A stretch of 46,100 nucleotides of DNA from Helicobacter valdiviensis (GTDB taxonomy: Bacteria > Campylobacterota > Campylobacteria > Campylobacterales > Helicobacteraceae), in contig NZ_NBIU01000012.1 of the NCBI RefSeq assembly GCF_003245365.1, forward strand, positions 1-46,100, given 5' to 3'. The position numbers and the translations under genes are program-made. The notes beneath the pieces are model-generated. The model searched no databases, was not told the DNA's origin, and saw only the letters and a list, made by a program, of their open reading frames with translations. Within the stretch, counting starts at the first letter, position 1. Every line of letters starts with the position of its first letter. This document shows, one piece after another, positions 17,625 to 26,450 of this stretch.

Positions 17625-17653
17625 ATTTTAATGGATACAAGTTATAATGTCAA
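17625..17653 (-). promoter_or_regulatory. Near-consensus sigma-70 promoter of the detoxification operon
   Basis: On the minus strand TTGACA (17648-17653) is followed after exactly 17 bases by TAAAAT (17625-17630), about 33 bases before the ATG of the aldo/keto reductase. A true -35 box is unusual in this group, so this promoter may be strong or controlled by a repressor such as the nearby HxlR protein. Confidence 0.65.
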
Positions 17654-17709
17654 TACGAAAAATAAAGTAAGATACTAACCAAAAGGAGAGTTAAAAGCTA
17701 AGTAGAAAT

Positions 17710-17731
17710 GCTTTAAGCAAAAGCCTAAAGC
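17710..17731 (-). terminator. Hairpin after the 31-codon small gene
   Basis: GCTTTAAGC and GCCTAAAGC pair with one mismatch around an AAAA loop, a few bases past the small gene's stop codon. No strong T run follows, so its terminator role is uncertain. Confidence 0.4.
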
Positions 17732-17737
17732 TAGAGT

Positions 17738-17833
17738 TTAATCTCTATTTTTTTTATTTTTAGTAAGATAAAAAATAGCTCCGATTGCTCCACCTACAAT
17801 AGCCGATAAAATAAGCATGGTAATAAAATCCAT
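17738..17833 (-). CDS. Small single-pass membrane protein (31 aa)
   Basis: A short open frame with everything a real gene needs. A perfect GGAG sits 5 bases before its ATG (AAGGAGAAAATATG), two TATAAT boxes lie upstream on the same strand (17853-17858 and 17863-17868), and a hairpin follows. The product is a hydrophobic segment, MLILSAIVGGAIGAIFYL, with small-xxx-small glycine spacing and a basic tail KNKKNRD. It lies between the HxlR regulator gene and the aldo/keto reductase operon. Function unknown. Confidence 0.6.
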   Translation of the reverse strand: MDFITMLILSAIVGGAIGAIFYLTKNKKNRD

Positions 17834-17923
17834 ATTTTCTCCTTAAAAATTTATTATATAAAATTATAACAAAAAATACCAATAAAATAAATATATTACT
17901 TGAATATTCTATAAGGAAATACT

Positions 17924-18262
17924 ATGCAAAATCAATGTAATTTTAATGAATGTAGTTTCAATCATACTTTAAATTTAATTTCAGGCAAGTATAAATTAAG
18001 CGTGCTTTATTGTCTTTATAAAGCAAATATTGTGCGTTATAATGAACTAAAAAGGATGCTTGAGCCTATTTCGTTTAAAACCTTGACAAATGTCTTGCGT
18101 GAATTAGAAAGTGATGATTTAATCATACGCAAAGAATATCCACAAATTCCACCAAAAGTAGAATACAGCCTTTCAAAAAAAGGACAAAGTTTTATCCCCA
18201 TTTTAGAAGCAATGTGCAATTGGGGAGAAACCTATAAGCTAACTTCTGGCTACAAAAAATAA
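17924..18262 (+). CDS. HxlR-family transcriptional regulator
   Basis: Winged-helix DNA-binding protein of 112 aa. GKYKLSVLYCL, RYNELKRML and SFKTLTNVLRELESDDLI form the helix-turn-helix, with KVEYSLSKKGQSFIPIL as the wing and following strand. Cys5 and Cys10 near the N-terminus could sense thiol or quinone stress as in HypR/YodB-type members; this is inferred. C. jejuni RrpA/RrpB are relatives. It stands near genes of aldehyde and quinone detoxification, which fits a redox-sensing role. Its 3' end overlaps the convergent tam gene by 24 bases. Confidence 0.85.
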   Translation: MQNQCNFNECSFNHTLNLISGKYKLSVLYCLYKANIVRYNELKRMLEPISFKTLTNVLRELESDDLIIRKEYPQIPPKVEYSLSKKGQSFIPILEAMCNWGETYKLTSGYKK

Positions 18263-18997
18263 TCTTGGCATAGGCAAAAGCACGCTATTGTCTTTTTGCG
18301 GTGGAAAAAAGGGGGCAAGTTGTTCTTTAAGTTCTTTTATAAAATTAGTCTGCAAACTTTCATCAAGCTTCTCTAAATAAGGACGAAGTCCAGAGCCTTT
18401 ATACCACTCAATCACCTCATCTAAGCTCTCTAAAATATGATAATAAGTGCTTTGCCAAATCTGTATTTCTTTAAAATAATTTTGCAAAATATCATAATAT
18501 TTATAAGCATTTAAAGCATAAAATACTCTAGAATTTAAGCCATATTTTTGTGCAAGTTTTGCTAATTCTTGATGAAAAATTGAACTTTCACCCAAAGGAA
18601 GCTGGGCTGCAAAAACACCATTCTCGTTTAAAAGTTCTGCAATTTCTTTAAAAAGTTTATTTTGATTTTCTATCCAATGAATACTTGCATTAGCAAATAC
18701 AAGATCAAATTTTTCTTGAAGCTCTAAAAGCTCACAATTTACATCGCATTGAAAAAAATTACAATTTTTAAGATTTTTACTTTTTGCTTTTTTAAGCATA
18801 TTTAAAGAATTATCAATGCCTAAAATTTGAGCATTTTTAAAAGAATCTTGCAAAATCTGCGTGCTATTTGCAGGACCACAACCCAAATCTAAAATAGTGC
18901 AAATTTCATTTTGATTTTTAATTTTATCTATCAAATCAAATACTGCTAGATTGCGTTCTTTTTCAAATTTCAAATATTGTGTCGCATCCCACTGCAT
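18239..18997 (-). CDS. tam: Trans-aconitate 2-methyltransferase-like
   Basis: Class I SAM-dependent methyltransferase of 252 aa. The start MQWDATQYLKFEKER is characteristic of Tam. SAM motif I is ILDLGCGPANST, DLVFANASIHWI is motif II, and the C-terminal YHILESLDEVIEWYKGSGLRPYL matches the Tam substrate region. Tam methylates trans-aconitate, a by-product that inhibits aconitase, so it is a metabolite-repair enzyme. It overlaps the HxlR gene by 24 bases tail to tail. Confidence 0.88.
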   Translation of the reverse strand: MQWDATQYLKFEKERNLAVFDLIDKIKNQNEICTILDLGCGPANSTQILQDSFKNAQILGIDNSLNMLKKAKSKNLKNCNFFQCDVNCELLELQEKFDLVFANASIHWIENQNKLFKEIAELLNENGVFAAQLPLGESSIFHQELAKLAQKYGLNSRVFYALNAYKYYDILQNYFKEIQIWQSTYYHILESLDEVIEWYKGSGLRPYLEKLDESLQTNFIKELKEQLAPFFPPQKDNSVLLPMPRLFFVARS

Positions 18998-19126
18998 TTT
19001 TTTCCTTTTTGTTTATTTTAAATTTCAATTACAATCTTAAAAAATTAAAAATTTACTTCTTATTATACTTTATTAAACTTATCTTTCCATCTTAGTATGA
19101 ATTGATACTTGTATATTTTCAAATTT

Positions 19127-19531
19127 CTATCCCTTATAGTCTTTACTTTGTGGATTTAAAAGATCCACTCCACTTTCTATCATTTTGTCATATATATCTA
19201 GCTTATATTTTAATTTTTCTTGTGCTTTTTTTAAGTTTTCAATATCCTTTTGCACCTTTTTATACTGTTGCTCTAATAATTCTTTACGCCTAGGAGCTGT
19301 TTTAATTCCTTCTAAAAAGAGATAAATATATTCTTTAATATCCTCTAAACTCATCCCCACAGAACGCAAACAAGCCACCCATTCTACCCAACCAATATCT
19401 TTTTTACTAAAATATTTTACTCCATTTTTATCTCTGCTTACAAAAGGAAAAAGTTCTTTTTTGGCCCAAAATCTTATTGTATGAGAAGAAATTCCCGTTT
19501 GCCTTTCAACTTCAATAATTGTATATGTCAT
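19127..19531 (-). CDS. MerR-family transcriptional regulator
   Basis: 134-aa regulator. The N-terminal winged helix reads YTIIEVERQTGISSHTIRFW followed by KYFSKKDIGWVEWVACLR and GMSLEDIKEYI. A long coiled coil (about 75-120) is the dimerisation helix. There is no cysteine pattern for metal binding, so it is of the drug/aldehyde-responsive or AdhR type. It is divergent from the ANT(6)-like gene with 68 bases between them, where it may act. Confidence 0.85.
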   Translation of the reverse strand: MTYTIIEVERQTGISSHTIRFWAKKELFPFVSRDKNGVKYFSKKDIGWVEWVACLRSVGMSLEDIKEYIYLFLEGIKTAPRRKELLEQQYKKVQKDIENLKKAQEKLKYKLDIYDKMIESGVDLLNPQSKDYKG

Positions 19532-19599
19532 GACTGCTTCCTTATTAAATTTTTGTTAAAATAATAACAAATTCTTACTTTGTAAAAAAGGGAAATTTA

Positions 19600-20499
19600 A
19601 TGCAAAATCAAGATGAAATTCTAAAAATTCTTAAAAATTTAGCACTTTGTGATGAAAATATACGCCTTGTTACACTTGAGGGTTCAAGGGTTAATAAAAA
19701 AGCAAAGAAAGATAAATATCAAGACTATGATATTTCATTTTTTGTGCCACTTGATAAAATGAAAGATTTTTTAGGACTTAATGAAAAGCAAAATTTCCAC
19801 GAATGCAAAAATTTACCAAAATGTATTTTAAAGCTTGAAAATTCCTCATACTTTAAAAAAATTTTAATGCTTCAAATGCCTGAATGTATGGAATTTTATC
19901 CACCTGATTTGCCACAAAATTGGATAAGTTTTTTAGTGCTTTTTGAAAGTGGAGTGAGACTTGATTTAGCCATTATTCCTTTAGAAGATTTGAAAAATTA
20001 CTATGAATTTGAGCCTTTAAGCAAGGTGCTTTTAGATAAAAATGGGCTTTTTACGCATGAAATTTCAAATTCTGCTTTTAGCATAGCAAAGCTTAGCAGT
20101 CAAAGCTTTGATGATGTTTGCAATGAGTTTTATTTTCTTTATAGTTGCTTAGAAAAAGCCCTTTTAAGAAAGCAGTTTATAATGTCGAATCATTTGCTAA
20201 ATTCTTTGAGAAAAGCACTTTTTGATTTGCTTAGTTTTAAAATTGGCTTAAATTTTGGCTTTGAAATCTGGTTAGGAAAAGAATATACCAATATTTTAGA
20301 ATTTTTAGAAGAAAAAGAAGCAAAAATCATCTTAAAATCTTTTAACACAACCACCCTTAAACAAATCAAAAAAGCAAGAAAAAAGCTTGAAATTTTATTT
20401 CACAAAATTGCTAAATTTGTAGCAAAAAAGAGTGATTTTAAGCTTTTTCCTTACCGAAAAAATGTAAAAAAATATTGCAAAATATTAAGAAGATTATAA
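19600..20499 (+). CDS. ANT(6)-like aminoglycoside 6-adenylyltransferase
   Basis: Nucleotidyltransferase of the streptomycin adenylyltransferase family (AadE/ANT(6)-I), 299 aa against the usual ~302. The nucleotidyltransferase core is visible: GSR at 28-30 followed by QDYDISFFV with Asp42 and Asp44. The rest follows the family: ECMEFYPPD, LFESGVRLDLAIIPLED and a helical C-terminal half. Characterised members adenylylate streptomycin. Base composition is the same as its neighbours and no mobile element is near. The enzyme may or may not confer resistance. GGGAA precedes the ATG, and a perfect hairpin follows the stop. Confidence 0.8.
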   Translation: MQNQDEILKILKNLALCDENIRLVTLEGSRVNKKAKKDKYQDYDISFFVPLDKMKDFLGLNEKQNFHECKNLPKCILKLENSSYFKKILMLQMPECMEFYPPDLPQNWISFLVLFESGVRLDLAIIPLEDLKNYYEFEPLSKVLLDKNGLFTHEISNSAFSIAKLSSQSFDDVCNEFYFLYSCLEKALLRKQFIMSNHLLNSLRKALFDLLSFKIGLNFGFEIWLGKEYTNILEFLEEKEAKIILKSFNTTTLKQIKKARKKLEILFHKIAKFVAKKSDFKLFPYRKNVKKYCKILRRL

Positions 20500-20530
20500 A
20501 AGACAATTACTTTTACTCATATTGTCTTTT
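20498..20530. terminator. Bidirectional terminator after the ANT(6)-like gene
   Basis: AAAAGACAAT (20498-20507) and ATTGTCTTTT (20521-20530) are perfect 10-bp arms around a 13-base loop. The arms give T-rich ends in both directions. It separates the ANT(6)-like gene from the convergent dgkA operon. Confidence 0.75.
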
Positions 20531-20619
20531 AATATCTGTATTTCTTACAATTCCCATTAAGTCTTTAGGGATTTTTCGTATTCTCTTCTTAATAAGGCTA
20601 TCCACCAAAAAACTTACCA

Positions 20620-20976
20620 CTACAAAAATAAATCCATCAATACATAACTCCAAATTATTACAGCCCACACAACGCTTAACAATACAGCACCTGAAGCACA
20701 ATCTTTTGCAATCTTGGCTAGTGGATGAATCTCTTGAGTAATTAAATCTATACTAGCTTCTATAGCACTATTCACACACTCCATTATCAAAATCAACATT
20801 AAAGAAAAATCTATCAATATCCTCAAAAAAACATCTATTTCCAAAAATAAAGAAAATACTAAAAGTGGCACAATACAAACCACTTCTATTCTAAAAGCCA
20901 TTTCTCTTTGCCACATAGATTTTAAACCACTTAATGCATAGCTTGCATTGCTAAAAAGACGATATTTTGGCTTCAT
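20620..20976 (-). CDS. dgkA: Diacylglycerol kinase
   Basis: Small integral membrane kinase of 118 aa that phosphorylates diacylglycerol to phosphatidate. ECVNSAIE-SID (Glu66, Asn69, Glu73, Asp77) and KDCASGAV (91-98) are the active-site motifs, and there are three membrane helices. It recycles the diacylglycerol released when EptC takes phosphoethanolamine from phosphatidylethanolamine, so the pairing with the upstream gene is functional; C. jejuni has the same pair. Its ATG is three bases after the eptC stop and ten bases after a 12-G tract, which may serve as or disturb its ribosome binding site. Confidence 0.9.
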   Translation of the reverse strand: MKPKYRLFSNASYALSGLKSMWQREMAFRIEVVCIVPLLVFSLFLEIDVFLRILIDFSLMLILIMECVNSAIEASIDLITQEIHPLAKIAKDCASGAVLLSVVWAVIIWSYVLMDLFL

Positions 20977-20979
20977 AAA

Positions 20980-22512
20980 TTAATTGCCCCCCCCCCCCGC
21001 ATTTAAAATATCAAATTTAGTTTCATAAGTTTTACTTGTTACTTTAAAAAATCCAAGTAATGTGCTATAAAGATTATCATGCGATAAAGCTTCTTTTTGA
21101 TTACTTAGAGCATATTGGTTTAATTCTCTATCATTGCTCCAAAAAATCATAGGCACATGTTTTTGCACTTTAGGTGCAATAAGATAAGGCATCCCATGCA
21201 AATACACTCCACTTTCCCCTAAACTCTCTCCATGATCTGAAACATATAATAAAGCTGCTTTATAATCACTTTTCTTTTTTAATAAATCAATCATTTCTTC
21301 TATTAAATAATCTGTATAAACAATTGTATTATTGTAGGTATTGTGCAATTCTTCTTTAGAACATCTAGCCAAATCATTTGTTTGACAAGTTGGAGTAAAT
21401 TTTTCAAACTCTTTTGGATAGCGTTTATAATAAGTTGGCCCATGAGATCCTTGCAAATGCAAGACTATTAAATTTGTATCCTCCAAATTTTGCAATTTAT
21501 TTTGTAATTTTTGCAATAAAATTCCATCATATTCTTCACGCAAAATTTGCTTTTGCTCCAATCTATCACAAACCCCTTTACAACCTCCAGAATTATTCCC
21601 AAACCAAGACACACTTACTCCAACCCTTGACAATACATCTAACACATTTTCCCTATATTCATTATTGGAAAACTCACTCCTTTTGGAAAGACTAAACATA
21701 CAAGGAAGACTAATAGCAGTTGCTGTGCCACATGAAGAAACATTTTCAAAGAAAACCACATTTTCTTCAGGTGTATAAGGATTTGTTTTTGCATTATATC
21801 CTCCTAAAGAATAATTTTCTGCTCTTGCAGTTTCTCCCACAACAAGCACTAAAATTTTTTTATGTTTTTGTTCTTGCATTTTTGCATCCACTGCAATTTT
21901 TTCTAGCTCTTCTTTATGCTTCATTGTATTTTTAAAATATTTCATAGCAGAATAAATCTGATAAAAAGGTGCATTATACATTCTTGCATCATTATAATTT
22001 CTAAAAAAAGGCACAAGTTTTGTAGAAAATACCCCTAAAAGTAAAACCGCAACTAGCAAAGAAATCCCAAAAGTAGCCCCTCTAATCATAAATCGTGTTT
22101 TTGCTATCTGCATTTTAAATACAAAAATTAAAGGCAATAAGACACAAGTAACAAATAACAAAAAAAGCTTCCAAGAACCTAATAACTCGCTACTTTCTTT
22201 AAAATCCGTTTGCATAGCATTTGTTATCATTTGACTATCAATAATCACACCATAACTTTGCATAAAATAAACACTAAAAAATGTAATAATCACAAATAAA
22301 GAAAGTAAAATTTTAGCACTAAATCTAAAAAATAATAGAGAAAAAATCGCCACTAATAAAGCAAAATAAATGATAGGAAACAAAATAAAATATTCCAATG
22401 CATTCTCTACTGCCAAATTAGAATAAATATAGCTAAATAATTTAAAATTCATAAAAGTAATAAGTAATGCACTAAAAAGCACAAAACCAAGCCATGATAT
22501 TTTTATCTTCAT
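20980..22512 (-). CDS. eptC: Phosphoethanolamine transferase (EptA/EptC family)
   Basis: Inner-membrane enzyme with a periplasmic sulfatase-fold domain that transfers phosphoethanolamine to lipid A; the C. jejuni EptC also modifies the flagellar rod and glycans. Five N-terminal membrane helices span about 5-165. VVGETARAENYSLGGY begins the catalytic domain (Glu227 metal ligand), SSCGTATAISLPCMFS holds the nucleophilic Thr (263 or 265), and YVSDHGESLGE and HGMPY are metal-binding. The last codons come from a 12-G tract: the present reading ends AGGGGN and stops at once. The length of 510 aa is normal. Confidence 0.9.
   Translation of the reverse strand: MKIKISWLGFVLFSALLITFMNFKLFSYIYSNLAVENALEYFILFPIIYFALLVAIFSLLFFRFSAKILLSLFVIITFFSVYFMQSYGVIIDSQMITNAMQTDFKESSELLGSWKLFLLFVTCVLLPLIFVFKMQIAKTRFMIRGATFGISLLVAVLLLGVFSTKLVPFFRNYNDARMYNAPFYQIYSAMKYFKNTMKHKEELEKIAVDAKMQEQKHKKILVLVVGETARAENYSLGGYNAKTNPYTPEENVVFFENVSSCGTATAISLPCMFSLSKRSEFSNNEYRENVLDVLSRVGVSVSWFGNNSGGCKGVCDRLEQKQILREEYDGILLQKLQNKLQNLEDTNLIVLHLQGSHGPTYYKRYPKEFEKFTPTCQTNDLARCSKEELHNTYNNTIVYTDYLIEEMIDLLKKKSDYKAALLYVSDHGESLGESGVYLHGMPYLIAPKVQKHVPMIFWSNDRELNQYALSNQKEALSHDNLYSTLLGFFKVTSKTYETKFDILNAGGGGN
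20987..20998 (-). repeat. Poly-C (12) homopolymer tract at the eptC/dgkA junction
   Basis: Twelve consecutive C on the plus strand (G on the coding strand) form the last codons of eptC and end ten bases before the dgkA ATG. Changing its length alters the eptC stop: 11 G gives AINL and a stop overlapping the dgkA start as ATGA, and 13 G extends into QLIYEAKISSF. Confidence 0.85.
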
Positions 22513-22575
22513 TAATTAAACCTTATTTAATTTTGTGCTTAATTCTATAACTAAATAATAAACAAATAATAAATT

Positions 22576-23793
22576 TTACAAAAGTATAACTAAGACTTCA
22601 TCTTCTTCTTTAAAATACTCTTTGTCTAAAATTGCAAGTCCTATTTGCACATTTTCTAAAGGACAAAAATTATTCAAAATTGCACTCAAAAAATCTTTTT
22701 TACCTTCAAAATTTATACGAAACTTTCCATCATTTTCTATAACATTGCATACGCGAAATTCTATTCTTTTATCTTTTTTATATATTTGTGTGCCAAGGGG
22801 AACTTTAATTTTGGTTTTTTGTGCTATATTTCCACACATTTTTGCCAAAATCACACTTACAAATAGCTCAAAAGTTACCAAAGTAGAGTTTGGAAACCCA
22901 GGCAATCCAAAAAAATGCTTTCCAAAAAATCTTGCATACAACACATGCTGCCCTGGTTTAATACCCACCCCTTTAAAAACTACTTCATCTTGTCTTTCTT
23001 TTGCAATCTGTGCAATAAAATCATAATCTCCCACACTAGCACCGCCTGTGGAAATTACTAAATCACAAGTTTTTAACGCATCTTCTAGACTTTTTTCAAT
23101 GAGATTTTTATCATCTTTTAAAATAGGATAAAGCTTAGGAATTGCTCCATATTCTTGAATTTTTGCACTTAACAAATAACCATTGGCATTATAAATTTTA
23201 TTAATACTATCGCTATGCTCCCCAAGCTCTAAAATTTCATCTCCACTTACCAAAACACCCACTTTTGGCTTTTCATATACTTCTATAAAAACTTGATTTA
23301 AACTTGCAAGCAAACCTATATAATTGCCTGAAAGTTTAGTTCCTGCTTTTAATAATTTCTCGCCTTTTTTATAATTAGCTCCTACTTCTCTTATATAATC
23401 ACCCTTTTGACTCATTTTCACAATCTTAAGCTTTCCATTTTCTATCAAAACATTTTCAATAGGCACTAAAATATCTGCATTTTTAGGAATAGCCGCCCCT
23501 GTAAAAGTTTTAATAGCTTTAGGTGTCTCCAAAGAGAGTGTGGGAATTTCTTCATTTCCTGCCCTATTATCCTTTAAAATCTCAAATTCAACATTCTCTT
23601 GAAATTTAGAATTAATTGCATAACCATCCATACTTGAAAGTGGAACAAGTGGCATATCACAAGGTGCATAAATATCTTTTGCTAAAACTCTATTATGTGC
23701 TTCTTGTAAAAATACTCTCTCGGTTTTTAATGTTTGAAAATTTGTATTCTCTAAAATCTCTAAAGCTTCATAAAATGTAATTTTTTCTCTCAT
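22576..23793 (-). CDS. moeA: Molybdopterin molybdenumtransferase
   Basis: Inserts molybdate into adenylylated molybdopterin to complete the molybdenum cofactor. All MoeA parts are present in 405 aa: [40 protein letters not shown], the MPT-binding [23 protein letters not shown] and [17 protein letters not shown]. It overlaps ribA by 4 bases (ATGA). Molybdopterin is made from GTP, like the ribA product, but the pairing may simply reflect operon packing. Confidence 0.93.
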   Translation of the reverse strand: MREKITFYEALEILENTNFQTLKTERVFLQEAHNRVLAKDIYAPCDMPLVPLSSMDGYAINSKFQENVEFEILKDNRAGNEEIPTLSLETPKAIKTFTGAAIPKNADILVPIENVLIENGKLKIVKMSQKGDYIREVGANYKKGEKLLKAGTKLSGNYIGLLASLNQVFIEVYEKPKVGVLVSGDEILELGEHSDSINKIYNANGYLLSAKIQEYGAIPKLYPILKDDKNLIEKSLEDALKTCDLVISTGGASVGDYDFIAQIAKERQDEVVFKGVGIKPGQHVLYARFFGKHFFGLPGFPNSTLVTFELFVSVILAKMCGNIAQKTKIKVPLGTQIYKKDKRIEFRVCNVIENDGKFRINFEGKKDFLSAILNNFCPLENVQIGLAILDKEYFKEEDEVLVILL

Positions 23794-24371
23794 AAAAGAT
23801 GTCCCATTTTTTCTTTTTTAACTTCTAAATAATGGCTATTATGCTGGTTACACCCTACGATGATAGATTCTCTTTGCACTTCAATCATTTGGGAAAAAAT
23901 AGAAATTTTACTTGGATTATTTGTTAAAAGTCGCACTTTTTTAAGTCCATAAAAACTAAAAATTTCACGCACAACACTATAATCACGCTCATCTTCTTTA
24001 AAACCTAATTTCAAATTAGCTTCTACTGTATCCAAACCTTCATCTTGCAGTGCATAGGCATTAACTTTATTAAAAAGCCCTATTCCTCTACCTTCTTGAC
24101 GCAGATAAATTACCATACCTTCTTCTTCTTGTATTCTTTGTAGTGCCATTTCTAGCTCACCACCACAATCGCATTTTAAGCTACCTAAAGCATCACCAGT
24201 TAAGCACTCTGAATGCACTCTAACAAGTGGATTATGAGGTAAATTCTCTGTCTTAATCACCAAATGTTCTAAAAAATATCCCTCTTGCTTAATTTCCCTA
24301 AAAGATCTTATTTTAAAATTTCCATATTTTGTTGGCAAATTTGCCTCATTAGATATTTGTATATTTTGCAT
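23790..24371 (-). CDS. ribA: GTP cyclohydrolase II
   Basis: First step of riboflavin synthesis: GTP to 2,5-diamino-6-ribosylamino-pyrimidinone phosphate. Zinc ligands Cys56, Cys67 and Cys69 appear in [29 protein letters not shown] is the GTP-binding and catalytic stretch, and LLTNNPSK is the conserved C-terminal motif. At 193 aa it is a stand-alone enzyme, not fused to RibB. It is 12 bases downstream of kdsB and overlaps moeA. Confidence 0.94.
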   Translation of the reverse strand: MQNIQISNEANLPTKYGNFKIRSFREIKQEGYFLEHLVIKTENLPHNPLVRVHSECLTGDALGSLKCDCGGELEMALQRIQEEEGMVIYLRQEGRGIGLFNKVNAYALQDEGLDTVEANLKLGFKEDERDYSVVREIFSFYGLKKVRLLTNNPSKISIFSQMIEVQRESIIVGCNQHNSHYLEVKKEKMGHLL

Positions 24372-24383
24372 ATTTAACCTATT

Positions 24384-25115
24384 TTATAAAAAAATTTTCT
24401 TAGCTTTTATTAAATCTTCTTGTGTATCAATTCCAAAGGAAGCACTTTGCACCTTTGCAACTACAATAGTTTTTTTATTTTCTATCGCTCTTAATTGCTC
24501 TAGCTTTTCAATCTCTTCTAAGTTGGATTTAGGCAGTGTGCAAAACTCCTGCAAACTAGCATTACTAAAAGCATATATTCCAAGATGTCCATAATAACTT
24601 ATATGATTTTCTTGCATAAAATTTTCTCTATCATAAGGAATAAGCGAACGCGAAAAATAAATTGCCTCCATTTCTTTATTAAAGATGGCTTTTACTAAAT
24701 TTGGGTTCTGTGCTTCTTGTGAGGAAATTTCTTTAATGCAAGTTCCCATAAAAGGCAACTTCCCCCCTATACTCTTTTCTTGCATAATCTTTTTTAATGC
24801 TAAAATTACTTCAACTTCCAAAAAAGGTTCATCGCCTTGCATATTAATCACTAATTCATTTTGTGGAAGTTTTAAAATTCTAGCACATTCTGCAACTCTA
24901 TCTGTGCCACTATTATGCGTTTTTGAAGTCAAAATAGCTTGAATATTATATTTTTTGCATACTTCTTTTACTTCTTCTTCATCTGTTGCTATCACAACAT
25001 CATCTACTTTTTTAGCAATATTGGCAACCCTAATAATCATAGGAATTCCACCAATATCTTCTAAAACCTTATTAGGAAATCTTGTAGATTTTAATCTAGC
25101 AGGAACTATAATCAT
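24384..25115 (-). CDS. kdsB: 3-deoxy-manno-octulosonate cytidylyltransferase (CMP-Kdo synthetase)
   Basis: Activates Kdo with CTP for transfer to lipid A. The nucleotide motif is VPARLKSTRFPNK at the N-terminus, followed by VVIATDEEEV, MQGDEPF and YFSRSLIPY. The length of 243 aa equals the H. pylori enzyme. The start is two bases after the stop of the zinc-ribbon gene. It feeds the WaaC/acyltransferase steps encoded at 6.3-8.2 kb. Confidence 0.94.
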   Translation of the reverse strand: MIIVPARLKSTRFPNKVLEDIGGIPMIIRVANIAKKVDDVVIATDEEEVKEVCKKYNIQAILTSKTHNSGTDRVAECARILKLPQNELVINMQGDEPFLEVEVILALKKIMQEKSIGGKLPFMGTCIKEISSQEAQNPNLVKAIFNKEMEAIYFSRSLIPYDRENFMQENHISYYGHLGIYAFSNASLQEFCTLPKSNLEEIEKLEQLRAIENKKTIVVAKVQSASFGIDTQEDLIKAKKIFL

Positions 25116-25117
25116 TG

Positions 25118-25381
25118 CTAAAAGTCAAACAATTCACTAAAAAAGCTTTCACGCTTTTTGGGTTTATGATAATAGCCACTCTCTTTATGTTCTCTATACA
25201 CATTTCCTCGTGGCTCTTGATAATTACTTTGTGCTTGGGTATTCACTTGGGCAGAGCGTTCAATAATCTTATCAAGCTCCCCTCTATCTAACCAAACTCC
25301 TCTACATTTAGGACAGTAATCAATCTCTACACCACTTCTCTCGCTCATCACCAAATCTACATTACACACAGGACATAGCAT
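25118..25381 (-). CDS. TFIIB-type zinc-ribbon protein
   Basis: Small cytoplasmic protein of 87 aa with one zinc ribbon: Cys3, Cys6, Cys23 and Cys26, within CPVC and CPKCRGVWLDRGELDKII. This is the zf-TFIIB domain of bacterial proteins of unknown function. The rest is hydrophilic and probably disordered (TQAQSNYQEPRG). It lies between the epimerase and kdsB with very short gaps, so it is co-transcribed. Function unknown. Confidence 0.82.
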   Translation of the reverse strand: MLCPVCNVDLVMSERSGVEIDYCPKCRGVWLDRGELDKIIERSAQVNTQAQSNYQEPRGNVYREHKESGYYHKPKKRESFFSELFDF

Positions 25382-25396
25382 TTTTACTCCTTTAAT

Positions 25397-26449
25397 TTAA
25401 ATTTTAAAAAACTCTCTATACCAAGCCACAAAATTCTTAATTCCTACTTCAATAGGGGTATTTGGCTTGTAACCCAACTCTTCTACTAAATCTTCTACAT
25501 TTGCATAAGTCGCTGGAACATCTCCCATTTGCAAAGGCATAAGATTCTTTTTTGCTTCCTTGCCAATCTCTTTTTCAATTGCTTCGATAAAATCCATTAA
25601 TTTTACAGGGTTATTATTGCCTATATTATAGATTTTATAAGGTGCTTTAGAGCTATGGGGATCAGGATTTTTACCACTCCAATTTGGATTAGGAGTTGGG
25701 ATATTATCAATCACCCTTACAACCCCTTCTACAATATCATCTACATAGGTAAAATCTCTTAACATCTCTCCATTGTTAAACACATCAATAGGCTTTCCTT
25801 CTAAAATCGCTTTTGTAAAGAGGAATAAAGCCATATCAGGACGCCCCCATGGACCATACACTGTAAAAAATCTAAGTCCAGTTGTGGGCATTTTAAACAA
25901 ATAAGAATAAGTATGTGCCATTAATTCATTGCTCTTTTTGCTCGCAGCATAAAGACTAATAGGATGATCTACATTATCACTTGTGCTAAAAGGCATTGCT
26001 TCATTCAAACCATACACAGAAGAACTAGAAGCATAAGCCAAATGCTTGATATTATAATGGCGTGAAGCCTCTAAAATATTTACAAACCCTACAATATTGC
26101 TATCCACATAAGCATAAGGATTTACTAAAGAATAACGCACTCCAGCTTGTGCTGCTAGATTACAAACTTTATCAAATTTCTCATTTTCAAAAAGCTTAAA
26201 AAGATTTTCTTTATCTTCTAATTTTAGATTAATGAAACGATAATTTTTATATTTTGTGCTTTGGGTTAGTTGATTATAAGCAATCTCTTCTTGATGAATT
26301 CCTGCATTTTTTAATCTACCATACTTAATATTTACATCATAATAATCATTGATACAATCTAACCCAACCACCTCATCACCACGCTCCAATAAGCGTAATG
26401 CCAAAAATGATCCAATAAATCCTGCTGTTCCTGTTACTAAAATCTTCAT
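25397..26449 (-). CDS. NAD-dependent epimerase, UDP-glucuronate 4-epimerase-like
   Basis: Short-chain dehydrogenase-fold sugar-nucleotide epimerase, about 350 aa. GTAGFIG is the NAD loop, YAASK carries the catalytic Tyr and Lys, and ASSSSVYG and [17 protein letters not shown] are family hallmarks. The N-terminal [13 protein letters not shown] is typical of enzymes that convert UDP-glucuronate to UDP-galacturonate. An upstream in-frame ATG would add MGSS and overlap the aminotransferase; MKILVTG is preferred because it matches the family start. The product could be used for LOS or capsule. Confidence 0.85.
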   Translation of the reverse strand: MKILVTGTAGFIGSFLALRLLERGDEVVGLDCINDYYDVNIKYGRLKNAGIHQEEIAYNQLTQSTKYKNYRFINLKLEDKENLFKLFENEKFDKVCNLAAQAGVRYSLVNPYAYVDSNIVGFVNILEASRHYNIKHLAYASSSSVYGLNEAMPFSTSDNVDHPISLYAASKKSNELMAHTYSYLFKMPTTGLRFFTVYGPWGRPDMALFLFTKAILEGKPIDVFNNGEMLRDFTYVDDIVEGVVRVIDNIPTPNPNWSGKNPDPHSSKAPYKIYNIGNNNPVKLMDFIEAIEKEIGKEAKKNLMPLQMGDVPATYANVEDLVEELGYKPNTPIEVGIKNFVAWYREFFKI

Positions 26450-26450
26450 A

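Noticed and set aside
14549-20499. Acquired resistance island
   Set aside because: No integrase, transposase, integron site, direct repeats or base-composition change is visible; the genes look native.
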